Assembly: GCA_964630265.1 (NCBI GenBank)
Contig: CAZVRW010000008.1
Coordinates: 1-64,000, forward strand
From: CAZBWP01 sp964630265
Lineage (GTDB): Bacteria > Pseudomonadota > Alphaproteobacteria > Rhodospirillales > Defluviicoccaceae
Reading direction: 5' to 3'
Length of the DNA stretch: 64,000 nt
Position numbers and translations under genes: made by a program. Below are positions 10,346-18,210 of the stretch, piece after piece; within the stretch, counting starts at the first letter, position 1, and every line of letters starts with the position of its first letter. The notes under the pieces were generated by a model, which saw only the letters and a list, made by a program, of their open reading frames with translations, searched no databases and was not told the DNA's origin.

Positions 10346-10397
10346 CGCTCGGGTCAGCCGCTCGGGTCAAGCGCAAGGGTCAGGCGCCCGGGTCAGG
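10346..10397. repeat. 13-bp tandem repeat, four units, overlapping the yebC stop
   Basis: Four consecutive 13-bp units begin at 10346, 10359, 10372 and 10385. Each contains GGGTCA in the same position (10351, 10364, 10377, 10390), with consensus CGCTCGGGTCAGG. The last unit includes the TCA that is the yebC stop codon read on the minus strand. The array ends at 10397, 136 bases ahead of the ruvC start. Each unit in yebC polarity contains TGACCC. Confidence 0.85.
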
Positions 10398-11142
10398 CGC
10401 TCAGCCTCTCCAGGACGTCCTCGGGGACGTCGAAATTCGCCATCACACGCTGCACGTCGTCACTGTCTTCCAGCGCGGCCAGCAGTTTCAACAGCGTTGC
10501 CGCCTGCTGCTCGTCGACGGCGACGGAGACGTTGGGCTTCCAGTCGAGACGGGCGATCTCGGCATCGCCGAACCGCGCCGCCAAGCCTTCGCGCACGTCG
10601 TTCAGATCGTCAGGCGCGCAGACGATTTCGTGCCCGGCGTCGCTGGACACCACGTCGCCCGCCCCGGCGTCCAGGGCCGCCTCGAACATGGCGTCGGCGC
10701 TCGCCGCCGACCCCGGATACAGGATCAGGCCGACGTGGTCGAACAGGAAGCTGACCGAGCCGGTCTCACCCAGCGAGCCGCCGTGCTTGCCGAAGGCGGC
10801 TCGGACCTCGGCGGCGGTCCGGTTGCGGTTGTCGGTCAGCGCCTCGACGATGACGGCGACGCCGCCCGGACCGTAGCCTTCGTAGCGGATCTCTTCGTAG
10901 GTATCGCCCACATCCTCGCCGGAGCCGCGGCGGATCGCCCGGTCGATGGTGTCCTTCGGCATGTTCTGGGTCTTCGCCGCGGCGATCGCCGCGCGGAGGC
11001 GCGGATTGGCCTCGGGATCGGGCAGGCCGGAACGCGCCGCGACGGTGATCTCGCGGATCAGCTTGGTGAACATCTTGCCGCGCTTCGCGTCCTGCGCGCC
11101 CTTGCGGTACATGATGTTCTTGAACTGGGAATGACCGGCCAT
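10393..11142 (-). CDS. yebC: YebC/TACO1-type translation factor or transcriptional regulator
   Basis: Conserved protein of the YebC/PmpR family, reported as a DNA-binding regulator in some bacteria and as a helper for translation of proline stretches in others. Begins MAGHSQFKNIMYRKGAQDAKRGK, with other family motifs NPRLRAAIAAAKTQNMPKD and IRYEGYGPGGVAVIVE. I use the ATG at 11142, behind GAGAGGTGGA; an in-frame TTG 18 bases earlier overlaps that ribosome-binding site. 249 residues. Neighbourhood with ruvC is standard. The stop codon falls inside a short tandem repeat. Confidence 0.94.
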   Translation of the reverse strand: MAGHSQFKNIMYRKGAQDAKRGKMFTKLIREITVAARSGLPDPEANPRLRAAIAAAKTQNMPKDTIDRAIRRGSGEDVGDTYEEIRYEGYGPGGVAVIVEALTDNRNRTAAEVRAAFGKHGGSLGETGSVSFLFDHVGLILYPGSAASADAMFEAALDAGAGDVVSSDAGHEIVCAPDDLNDVREGLAARFGDAEIARLDWKPNVSVAVDEQQAATLLKLLAALEDSDDVQRVMANFDVPEDVLERLSA

Positions 11143-11285
11143 CTGCCGTCCACCTCTCAAGGCGGAACCCCCAGGGCCCGCCGCCCGAACAGATTAGCGC
11201 AACCCGCGCGGCAGTCCACGTCGAGTGCAGCGCCAGCCTAGGGCAAAAGGCCGGGCTGACGCAAATGGCCGCGGCAAACGCCGGC

Positions 11286-12098
11286 TCAGGTCGGCCACGC
11301 GTCCGCGAGGCCACCGCCAACCCTCAGAGGCGCAACGTGTTTTGCAAGACCTGTGGCATCGTCGGTTTCGACGTAGACGGCGCAGAGCGCCGCCGGACCG
11401 TCCGCCGGCTGCAGTCGGGCGCCCGGGATTTTGCGGACGAAGCGCGCCACCGCCTCGGCTTTCTTCATGCCGATCACCGAATCGTAGTCACCGCACATGC
11501 CGACGTCGGTGATGTAGGCGGTGCCGCCGGGCAGGATGCGCGCGTCGGCCGTCGGCACGTGGGTGTGGGTGCCGGCGACCAGCGAGACGCGGCCATCCAG
11601 GTGACACGCGAGCGCCTGTTTCTCGCTGGTCGCCTCGGCGTGAACGTCGACGATGACGCAGGCGACGGAAGCGCCGAGACGGTGATTGAGCAGCGCCTTG
11701 TCGGCGGCCTGGAAGGGATCGTCGAGGGGATCCATGAACAGGCGGCCCATCACCTGCAACACCATCACCCGCTGGCCGACGCCGTTGTTGTAGATGGCGG
11801 CGCCCCAGCCGGGCGTGCCGTCGGGGAAATTGAGCGGACGGAGCAGCCGAACATCGCGGCCGATGTAGTCGATGATCTCCCGCTGGTCCCAGACGTGGTT
11901 GCCGGTGGTGATGGCATCGACGCCGACCTGCAGGAACGCCTGACAGATCGCCTCGGTGATGCCGAAGCCGTGGGCGGCGTTCTCGCCATTGACCAGGACG
12001 AAGTCGAGGTCGAGGCGGCGGCGGATGTCCGGGATCTGCGTGAGAATGGCCTGCCGGCCGCTCTTACCGACGACGTCGCCGCAATACAGCAGCCTCAT
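11286..12098 (-). CDS. ymdB: TIGR00282-type metallophosphoesterase (YmdB family)
   Basis: Metal-dependent phosphoesterase; Bacillus YmdB hydrolyses cyclic nucleotides and affects biofilm formation. Metal-ligand motifs are GDVVG (start), NGENAA, GNHVWD, VDVHAEATSEK and GTHTHVPTAD, followed by a helix with YITDVGMCGDYDSVIGMKK. 270 residues, normal. The ATG at 12096-12098 overlaps the fau stop by four bases, a coupling seen widely in alphaproteobacteria. The in vivo substrate here is not predictable from sequence. Confidence 0.9.
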   Translation of the reverse strand: MRLLYCGDVVGKSGRQAILTQIPDIRRRLDLDFVLVNGENAAHGFGITEAICQAFLQVGVDAITTGNHVWDQREIIDYIGRDVRLLRPLNFPDGTPGWGAAIYNNGVGQRVMVLQVMGRLFMDPLDDPFQAADKALLNHRLGASVACVIVDVHAEATSEKQALACHLDGRVSLVAGTHTHVPTADARILPGGTAYITDVGMCGDYDSVIGMKKAEAVARFVRKIPGARLQPADGPAALCAVYVETDDATGLAKHVAPLRVGGGLADAWPT

Positions 12099-12703
12099 CG
12101 CGTCGCCCGGGTGAGCCCGCGATCGGTCAGGATCCAGTCGAGTGGTGCGTCGTGTTCGTCGCGCGGCACCTTCGCCACCGCCTGGATGAAAAAGCCCATG
12201 CCGACGGTGGTCAACGGCCCGGTACCGCGCAGCGCCGCGCAGGTCCGATCGTAGTAGCCGGCGCCGTAGCCGAGCCGCCAGCCGGCGCCATCGACGGCAA
12301 GCAACGGCACCAGCAGCACGTCGGGCCGCACCTCCGGCGCCGCCGCCACCGGCTGGCGCGTCTCGAAAGGGCCGTCCTCCAACGCGTCGACGGGACGCCA
12401 GCGGCGAAACACCAGCGGCGCGCCGGGCGCCACCACCACCGGCAGCGCACAGGCGATGCCGCGGTCGTCGAGGCGGCCGATGATCGGCCGCGGATCGATC
12501 TCGGTGGAGATCGGCCAATAGCCGCCAACGATGCTGTCGGCGCCGATGCCGAGTTCGTCCAGGCCGGCGAAGAAATGGCGCATCGCCGCCATCGCCGCGT
12601 CCGGTCCGTCTTTCTGGTCGACGACCAGCCGGAGCGAGCTCAGGCGCGCCCGCATCTGCTTTTTCTGCTCGGCAAGCAGCGATATGGGTTCGGTGGCGGT
12701 CAT
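12095..12703 (-). CDS. fau: 5-formyltetrahydrofolate cyclo-ligase
   Basis: ATP-dependent conversion of 5-formyl-THF to 5,10-methenyl-THF, a folate salvage step. The diagnostic ATP/folate motif LGYGAGYYDR is near residue 145, preceded by DVLLVPLLAVD. 202 residues. In many proteobacteria this gene lies directly downstream of 6S RNA (zapA-ssrS-fau), and the same order is found here on the minus strand. Confidence 0.93.
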   Translation of the reverse strand: MTATEPISLLAEQKKQMRARLSSLRLVVDQKDGPDAAMAAMRHFFAGLDELGIGADSIVGGYWPISTEIDPRPIIGRLDDRGIACALPVVVAPGAPLVFRRWRPVDALEDGPFETRQPVAAAPEVRPDVLLVPLLAVDGAGWRLGYGAGYYDRTCAALRGTGPLTTVGMGFFIQAVAKVPRDEHDAPLDWILTDRGLTRATR

Positions 12704-12757
12704 GCGAGACGATCCTGGCGGTGCCGGCCATTCAGTCAGATGCTGCGCAGGGGGCGA

Positions 12758-12941
12758 GCGGACGGTGCGCAGATGGTGGGCGGCGCCGCCGAAGCCGCTG
12801 GTCCTTGTGATCCCTCGTGGCCTGCGTCACGCAGGTGGGCGCCATATTCCGGGCCCACGGGCCCGGAAGGGACAGCTCCCTAGAGATCGGAGTTGGCCCC
12901 GGGGAACGACGACCCGACGCACTCGGCAGCACTCCGCCCGC
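12758..12941 (-). ncRNA. ssrS: Probable 6S RNA
   Basis: The 245-base gap between zapA and fau is the classic location of 6S RNA, which binds the sigma-70 RNA polymerase holoenzyme. On the minus strand a terminal stem forms between GCGGGCGG-AG-TGC (12941 downward) and GCACCGTCCGC (ending 12758). Inside are a GC-rich hairpin CCGGGCCC-GT-GGGCCCGG and a second hairpin CCTGCGT-GACGCAGG, followed by GAGGGATCACAAGG, which resembles the 3' side of alphaproteobacterial 6S RNAs as I recall them. Length about 184 nt fits the family. The ends are estimated from base pairing only. Confidence 0.72.
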
Positions 12942-12948
12942 TCCTTAC

Positions 12949-13278
12949 TTACGTCGGCTCAAGGCGGGCCGCAATCTCTTCGATCCGATCCGCCAGGGCT
13001 TCCAGGTCGGCGACCAGCGCGGCGCCGCTGAGGCCCGCGGCGGCGGGAGCGTTGCGGCGCAGCGCCTCCAGTTCGCCGAGCGCGTCGTCCAGGCGATCGG
13101 CCAGCACCAGGCTCGCCATCAGCATCAGCCGGGTTTCGTCAACCGGGCCGCTGCGCGCCGCCAGCGCCCCCACCTGGCGATCGACGGCGCGCGCGAGGGA
13201 CATGAGCCGCTCCTCCTCGCCGTTCTCGCAGGCGAGATCGTAGTCACGGCCGTTGACGGTGATGGTGAGCTGACCCAT
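12949..13278 (-). CDS. zapA: Cell division protein ZapA
   Basis: Small protein that bundles FtsZ at the division site. Begins MGQLTITVNGRDYDLACENGEEERL, the family N-terminal domain, then a long coiled coil (about 60-107) rich in Leu/Ala/Glu. 109 residues. It lies next to a small coiled-coil gene and the 6S RNA, the conserved alphaproteobacterial arrangement. Confidence 0.93.
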   Translation of the reverse strand: MGQLTITVNGRDYDLACENGEEERLMSLARAVDRQVGALAARSGPVDETRLMLMASLVLADRLDDALGELEALRRNAPAAAGLSGAALVADLEALADRIEEIAARLEPT

Positions 13279-13282
13279 GGCG

Positions 13283-13507
13283 TTACTCGTCCAGAATGGC
13301 CTTGAGCCGGGCGACCGCCGCGTCCAGCCGACGGGCCAACTCCTCGCGGCTGACCGGGTCCGGTGCGCCGGTGCCGACGATCGGCGACGGCGGATGGCCG
13401 GGCTCGCGGGTCGCCGCGTCCAGACGCATCACCGCCGCGGCGAGGCGATTGATCGCGTCGTCGAGCGTCGTGTCGGCGGCGGCGGGCCCTGCGTCCGAGT
13501 GGCTCAT
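13283..13507 (-). CDS. Small coiled-coil protein (DUF4164-like), hypothetical
   Basis: 74-residue acidic protein beginning MSHSDAGPAAAD, with two heptad-like helical segments (LDDAINRLAAAVMRLDAA and SREELARRLDAAVARLKAI) separated by a Pro/Gly-rich loop. It stops four bases before zapA. Small coiled-coil proteins of this kind are commonly found upstream of zapA in alphaproteobacteria and are annotated only as domains of unknown function; a division-related role is inferred from position alone. I prefer the ATG at 13507; the frame runs further upstream but without the compositional signature. Confidence 0.68.
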   Translation of the reverse strand: MSHSDAGPAAADTTLDDAINRLAAAVMRLDAATREPGHPPSPIVGTGAPDPVSREELARRLDAAVARLKAILDE

Positions 13508-13639
13508 CGTCCGGCGAAGATAGGACCGCGCCCGCAAAGGCGTCAATCGTCCCGACCCGGTCGTGCCGAGCGAGCGTCCCAACCCGGCCGAGCGCCGCGG
13601 GCCCGACGCCGCGATGCGCCCGCCGCGGCCAAAAACCCG

Positions 13640-13663
13640 TTGACGATCAGGGCCGATCGGACA
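13640..13663 (+). promoter_or_regulatory. Possible sigma-70 type promoter of gap
   Basis: TTGACG at 13640-13645 is a near-consensus -35 box; the -10 region is weak (GACAAT at 14 bases or CAATTG at 16 bases spacing). It lies about 130 bases ahead of the gap start in the divergent intergenic space. Only the -35 is convincing. Confidence 0.3.
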
Positions 13664-13790
13664 ATTGTGCGCGCGTTTGCATCGAAGCGTCTCGAGTCGA
13701 CCGTCATCCGGCGTGTTGGCGACCGGGTGGTGCGCCCACCCGCGGGGGATCTCGAGGGCTCTTACATCCAGCAATTTACAGGAGGAACGC

Positions 13791-14795
13791 ATGGCGGTTC
13801 GGGTTGGCATCAATGGGTTCGGCCGTATCGGTCGACTGGCCCTGCGCGCGGCCATGGAAGCGCGCCGCAATGACATCGAGTTCGTCGCCGTCAACGACCT
13901 CGGCCCGGTCAAGACCAACGCTCATCTGCTCAAGTACGACTCGGTGCACGGCACCTACCCCGGCAGCATCCAGGCCGGCGACGGCAGCATGACCATCGAC
14001 GGCAAGACGGTCAAAGTGCTGAGCGAGCGCGACCCGAAGAAGCTGCCCTGGGGCGATCTCGGCGTCGACATCGTCTGGGAGTGCACGGGCATCTTCAGCG
14101 ACCGCGACAAGGCGGCGGTGCACCTGGAGACCGGCGCGCCGAAGGTGCTGGTCTCGGCGCCGTCCAAGGGCGCGGACGCGACGGTCGTTTACGGCGTCAA
14201 CCATGACGTGCTCAACGCCGATCACAAGGTCGTCTCCAACGCGTCGTGCACCACCAACTGCCTGGCACCGCCGGTGTTCGTGCTCAACAAGCTGATCGGC
14301 CTGAAAAAGGGCTACATGACGACGATCCACGCCTACACCGGCGACCAACGCATCGTCGACACCCTGCACAGCGATATGCGCCGGGCACGTGCCGCCGCCC
14401 TGTCGATGATCCCGACGACCACCGGCGCCGCCCGCGCCGTCGGACTGGTGCTGCCGGAACTCGCCGGCAAGCTCGACGGTTCGGCGATCCGCGTGCCGAC
14501 GCCGAACGTCTCCATGGTCGATCTGGTGTTCGAGGCGAACAAGGCGACCACGGTCGATGAGGTCAACAACGCCATCCGCGAGGCGGCCGAGGGCCCCCTC
14601 AAGGGCGTGATGGCTTACAACACCGAGCCTTTGGTCTCCATCGACTTCAATCACGAGTCCAACAGCTCGGTGTTCGACGGCACCCAGACCCAGGTCATCG
14701 ACGGCACCATGGTGCGCATCGTCGCCTGGTACGACAACGAGTGGGGCTTCTCCAATCGCATGTCCGACACCAGCCAGGTGTGGGTTAACGGCTGA
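13791..14795 (+). CDS. gap: Glyceraldehyde-3-phosphate dehydrogenase
   Basis: Glycolytic/gluconeogenic enzyme that oxidises glyceraldehyde-3-phosphate with NAD(P) and phosphate. Rossmann start MAVRVGINGFGRIGRLALRA, catalytic Cys in SNASCTTNCLAP, and C-terminal WYDNEWGFSNRM. The ATG at 13791 follows a strong GGAGGAA; the longer in-frame extension upstream has no family similarity. 334 residues. An Asp-Leu-Gly rather than a clear NAD-specific Asp at the end of the second beta strand (VNDLGP) leaves coenzyme preference open. Followed by its own terminator, with no pgk next to it. Confidence 0.97.
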   Translation: MAVRVGINGFGRIGRLALRAAMEARRNDIEFVAVNDLGPVKTNAHLLKYDSVHGTYPGSIQAGDGSMTIDGKTVKVLSERDPKKLPWGDLGVDIVWECTGIFSDRDKAAVHLETGAPKVLVSAPSKGADATVVYGVNHDVLNADHKVVSNASCTTNCLAPPVFVLNKLIGLKKGYMTTIHAYTGDQRIVDTLHSDMRRARAAALSMIPTTTGAARAVGLVLPELAGKLDGSAIRVPTPNVSMVDLVFEANKATTVDEVNNAIREAAEGPLKGVMAYNTEPLVSIDFNHESNSSVFDGTQTQVIDGTMVRIVAWYDNEWGFSNRMSDTSQVWVNG

Positions 14796-14820
14796 CCGCT
14801 TCGGTCACGATCACGCGCGG

Positions 14821-14847
14821 AAGGCGGGACCCCGGGTCCCGCCTTTC
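14821..14847 (+). terminator. Rho-independent-type terminator after gap
   Basis: Perfect stem AAGGCGGGACC / GGTCCCGCCTT with a CCG loop, followed by TCC. It begins 26 bases after the gap stop. The stem is strong and the T-run short. Confidence 0.7.
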
Positions 14848-14880
14848 CTGTCTCTGCCGCCGGGCGATGGCTGGCCGCTG

Positions 14881-15417
14881 ATGGCAGATCGGCCCGGCGT
14901 CCCGCCGCCGGCGATCATCGTTCACGATCTCGCCGGGGCGACGGCGGCACTGACCGCGGCGGCCGCTCTCGGCGTGGCGGTGGCCGTGCGCAGCGCGCCG
15001 GGCGCCGTCCGCTATCTCGGCGCCCGCCTGTTCCTCGACATCGTCGCCGAGGCCCTGATCGCCGTGCCCGACGCGGCGGCCGTGGCGGTGGTCGACTGCG
15101 GCGCCGACGCCGGCCACGCCCTGTCCGCGCTGCGCTCTGGTGCCACCCGGATCCGCGTCGATCTGCCGGCTGCGGCGCGCGGCCGCCTCGCCGCGATCGC
15201 CGCCGCCCGCGGCGCCGTGATCGACGACGATCCCGCGCCGGCGCTGGACCTGCTCCCCCTTGCTCATCCCGAGGATTCCTGCCGGCGTTGGCTGACGGCG
15301 GCGCGGGCGCACGGCGGCGACGGGATGGCGTCGGTTGCCTCGAACCGGGCCGGCGTGTACACAATGGCGCGGGAACGAACCGTCCGCGGCCTCCGCCGCC
15401 CGAGAGGAGAAACCGCC
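14881..15417 (+). CDS. Conserved hypothetical segment, open in frame into fbaB
   Basis: From ATG 14881 an open frame of 179 codons runs without a stop straight into the class I aldolase in the same frame. The N-terminal 125 residues (PPAIIVHDLAGATAALTAAA, VRYLGARLFLDIVAE, AVVDCGADAGHALSALRSG) look like the small alphaproteobacterial protein often encoded near gap-pgk-fba, whose function is unknown to me. The last 50 residues are Arg-rich and look non-conserved. Either the two are fused, or this gene has lost its stop, or a frameshift hides it: a TGA in the +1 frame occurs at 15291. No function assigned. Confidence 0.5.
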
Positions 15418-16347
15418 ATGAGAGTAACCCGCCAAGTCAAGTCGATCCTCGCCAACTACGAGAGCGACAATCCGGCGACGAAAGCCAACATCGCCCGCAT
15501 CCTCTGCACCGGCAAGCTGGCGGGCACCGGCAAGGTGGTGATCCTGCCGGTGGACCAAGGCTTCGAACATGGCCCGCACCGCAGTTTCGCGCCGAACCCG
15601 CCGGCCTATGACCCCGAGTACCATTGCTCGCTCGCCGTCGCCGCCGGCCTCAACGCCTACGCCGCACCGCTCGGCATGATCGAGCAGGTCGCCGACAGCT
15701 ACTGCGGCCAGATCCCGTTCATCCTCAAGGTCAACAGCTCGAACACCCTCTACCGCGCCAAGGAGGCGCCGAGCCAGGCGCTCACCGCCTCGGTGGACGA
15801 TGCCGTCCGCCTCGGCGCCGCCGCCATCGGCTTCACCATCTATCCGGGCTCCGACGAAGCCTTCACCATGATGGGCACCATCAAGGAGATGCGCCGGGAG
15901 GCTGCGGCCAAGGGCATCGCCACCGTGATCTGGTCCTATCCGCGCGGCGGCGACCTGTCGAAGACCGGCGAACTCGCCATCGACATTGGCGTCTATGCCT
16001 GCCACATGGCGGCGCTGCTCGGCGCCCACATCATCAAGATCAAGCTGCCCACCGCCGACATCGAGCAGGACGAGTGCCGCAAGGTCTACGAGGCCGAGGG
16101 CATCGATGTCTCCACACAGGCGGCGCGGGTCGCCCACTGCATGGACGCGGCGTTCAAGGGCCGGCGCATCGTCGTCTTCTCCGGCGGCGCCAAGAAGGGC
16201 GCGGACCAGGTCTTCCAGGACGCCCGCGACATCCGCGACGGCGGCGGCAACGGCTCGATCATCGGCCGCAACACCTTCCAGCGGCCGCGCGACGAGGCCA
16301 TCGACATGCTGACCAAGATCATCAACATCTACCTGGGCAAGGAGTAG
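15418..16347 (+). CDS. fbaB: Class I fructose-bisphosphate aldolase (DhnA/FbaB type)
   Basis: Schiff-base aldolase cleaving fructose-1,6-bisphosphate; the archaeal/bacterial DhnA type, distinct from the metal-dependent class II. Motifs VILPVDQGFEHGP, KVNSSNTLY, GFTIYPGS and AHIIKIKLPT (with the presumed Schiff-base Lys) are visible in 309 residues. The ATG at 15418 follows GAGAGGAGAAACC, a strong ribosome-binding site, so independent initiation is likely even though the frame is open for 179 codons upstream. Placed between gap and thiE, an order shared by related alphaproteobacteria, where pgk usually intervenes. Confidence 0.93.
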   Translation: MRVTRQVKSILANYESDNPATKANIARILCTGKLAGTGKVVILPVDQGFEHGPHRSFAPNPPAYDPEYHCSLAVAAGLNAYAAPLGMIEQVADSYCGQIPFILKVNSSNTLYRAKEAPSQALTASVDDAVRLGAAAIGFTIYPGSDEAFTMMGTIKEMRREAAAKGIATVIWSYPRGGDLSKTGELAIDIGVYACHMAALLGAHIIKIKLPTADIEQDECRKVYEAEGIDVSTQAARVAHCMDAAFKGRRIVVFSGGAKKGADQVFQDARDIRDGGGNGSIIGRNTFQRPRDEAIDMLTKIINIYLGKE

Positions 16348-16440
16348 GCTCTCGTTGTCGCTGCGCGGCGCTCCGGCCACGAACCACGGCGTGTCCGACG
16401 GAACCCCGCCCGGCCTCGGCATGAGCGATGGCGACGCACC

Positions 16441-17091
16441 ATGGTGAACGATGACGAGGCGCGGGCGCAGCTCTACCTGATCACGCCGCCACGCCTGGAT
16501 GCGGCGGCGTTCGCCAAGGACTTGGCGAGCGCGCTGGATGCCGGGCCGGTGGCCTGCGTCCAGCTTCGCCTGAAGGACGCGGACGACGATACGGTCCGCC
16601 GCGCCGCCGATCTGCTCGGCCCGGTGGCGCGCGAGCGCGATGTCGCCTTCCTGCTCAACGACCGCCCCGATCTCGCTGCGGCCACCGGCTGCGACGGCGT
16701 GCACATCGGCCAGGGCGACGCGCCCTATGCCGAGGCCCGACGCCTCCTCGGCGAGGACCGGATCGTCGGCGTCACCTGCCACGCCAGCCGCCACCTGGCC
16801 ATCACCGCCGCCGAAGCCGGCGCCGACTACGTGGCCTTCGGCGCCTTCCATGCCAGCGACACCAAGGAGCCGCCGGCCATCGCCGACCCGGAGATCCTCA
16901 CCTGGTGGTCGGAGTTGATGGTCGTCCCGTGCGTCGCCATCGGCGGCATCACGCCGGCGAACGCGGGCCCGCTGGTCGCCGCCGGCGCCGATTTCATCGC
17001 CGTCAGCGCCGCCGTCTGGCGCCACCCGGATGGCCCCGCCGCCGCCGTCCGCGCCTTTCACGACGTGTTGCAGCAAACGGGGGCTGGATGA
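16441..17091 (+). CDS. thiE: Thiamine-phosphate synthase ThiE
   Basis: Joins the hydroxymethylpyrimidine and thiazole phosphates to give thiamine phosphate. TIM-barrel motifs QLYLITPPRL, VQLRLKD, FLLNDRPDLA, DGVHIGQGD, ADYVAFGAF and IGGITPANA are all present; 216 residues. The DTKEP segment replaces the more usual T-x-T-K-x sequence in the phosphate-binding loop but keeps Lys. Start ATG at 16441 has only a weak ribosome-binding site. No thiamine riboswitch is visible upstream. Confidence 0.92.
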   Translation: MVNDDEARAQLYLITPPRLDAAAFAKDLASALDAGPVACVQLRLKDADDDTVRRAADLLGPVARERDVAFLLNDRPDLAAATGCDGVHIGQGDAPYAEARRLLGEDRIVGVTCHASRHLAITAAEAGADYVAFGAFHASDTKEPPAIADPEILTWWSELMVVPCVAIGGITPANAGPLVAAGADFIAVSAAVWRHPDGPAAAVRAFHDVLQQTGAG

Positions 17092-17496
17092 CAGATGTAG
17101 GGTGGAAATCGGCGCCTGAAAACGCGCTAAGCCCTTGATATATTCTGTAACCTATTGAAAATACTGAGGGTCACTGCGGCCGCGCGTGCGGAATGTAGGG
17201 TTTTGTCGGAAAAAGTAGGATTTTGTAGGACGTACGGGGATGTCCGGGCCCGCCGCCGGGTGGCTTCGGTAAGCGGTTTCATTCCGGCCAGATAACCCGA
17301 CCGGAGGCGCCGGCAAGGCCAAGCCGCTCCCCGGCCGCCATGAACCATGGATCACCGGCAAAGCACCGGTTCTCCACTTGCATTCCGGAGAACCGTGACA
17401 ATATCCGCGGAATCCTTGGAATACACGGGGGATCGCCCGGTCCCTTTCGCTCGCGCGTCGACCAAGCGTTCAACAAACTTGGAAAGGATCTGTCCT
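17092..17496. other. Intergenic region thiE-peroxiredoxin (405 bp)
   Basis: No gene is supported here. It is distinctly more AT-rich than its surroundings (17130-17230) and contains two near-identical direct repeats at 17195-17230 that could be operator sites. No clear sigma-70 boxes were recognised. Confidence 0.5.
17195..17230 (+). repeat. Two 16-bp direct repeats, 20-bp period
   Basis: GTAGGGTTTTGTCGGA (17195-17210) and GTAGGATTTTGTAGGA (17215-17230) match at 14 of 16 positions and start 20 bases apart, close to two helical turns. They lie about 270 bases upstream of the peroxiredoxin start. Confidence 0.75.
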
Positions 17497-18159
17497 ATGT
17501 CACTGCGAATAAATGATGTTGCGCCTAATTTCACCGCCGAGACCACGGAGGGGACGATCACCTTCCACGATTGGATCGGCGACGGTTGGGCGCTCCTGTT
17601 CTCGCACCCGAAGGACTTCACGCCGGTCTGCACCACCGAGCTCGGCTATCTCGCCGGCCTGAAGGGCGAGTTCGACAAGCGCCATTGCAAAATCATCGGG
17701 CTCAGCGTCGATCCCGTCGGCAACCATGCCGCCTGGGCCAAGGACATTGAGGAAACCCAGGGGCACACGCTCAACTATCCGCTGATCGGCGACCCAGAGC
17801 TGAAGGTGGCGAAGCTCTACGACATGCTGCCGGCCGAGGCGGGCGACACGTCGGAAGGCCGGACGCCGGCCGACAACGCCACGGTGCGCACCGTCTTCCT
17901 CGTCGGACCCGACAAGAAGATCAAGCTGTCGCTGACCTATCCCATGTCGACGGGGCGCAACTTCGACGAGGTGCTGCGGGCGCTGGACTCCTGCCAACTC
18001 ACCGCCAAGCACCAGGTGGCGACACCGGTCAACTGGCACCGCGGCGAGGACGTGATCATCGTCCCCTCGGTCTCCGACGACGCCGCCCGCGAGAAGTTCC
18101 CTGGCGGCTGGAAGGCACCGAAGCCCTACTTGCGCATCGTGCCGCAACCGCAGGACTGA
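17497..18159 (+). CDS. 1-Cys peroxiredoxin (Prx6-like)
   Basis: Thiol peroxidase reducing hydrogen and alkyl peroxides. Peroxidatic Cys in HPKDFTPVCTTELG (about residue 46), followed by NPS-free Prx6 features VDPVGNHAAWAKDIEE, LNYPLIGD and a C-terminal dimer domain with PVNWHRGEDVIIVPSVSDD. 220 residues, the Prx6 length. The ATG at 17497 follows GGAAAGGATC; upstream in-frame sequence is dissimilar. Stands alone with a long 5' region, consistent with individual stress regulation. Confidence 0.92.
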   Translation: MSLRINDVAPNFTAETTEGTITFHDWIGDGWALLFSHPKDFTPVCTTELGYLAGLKGEFDKRHCKIIGLSVDPVGNHAAWAKDIEETQGHTLNYPLIGDPELKVAKLYDMLPAEAGDTSEGRTPADNATVRTVFLVGPDKKIKLSLTYPMSTGRNFDEVLRALDSCQLTAKHQVATPVNWHRGEDVIIVPSVSDDAAREKFPGGWKAPKPYLRIVPQPQD

Positions 18160-18210
18160 GCGGCCGGCTGCGGCTCGGGCGCTCGCCCCGCCGCGGCGGC
18201 CGCGATCGCC

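Noticed and set aside
14785..17076. Long minus-strand open frame opposite gap end, fbaB and thiE
   Set aside because: No recognisable domains, His/Gly/Arg-rich composition typical of antisense frames.
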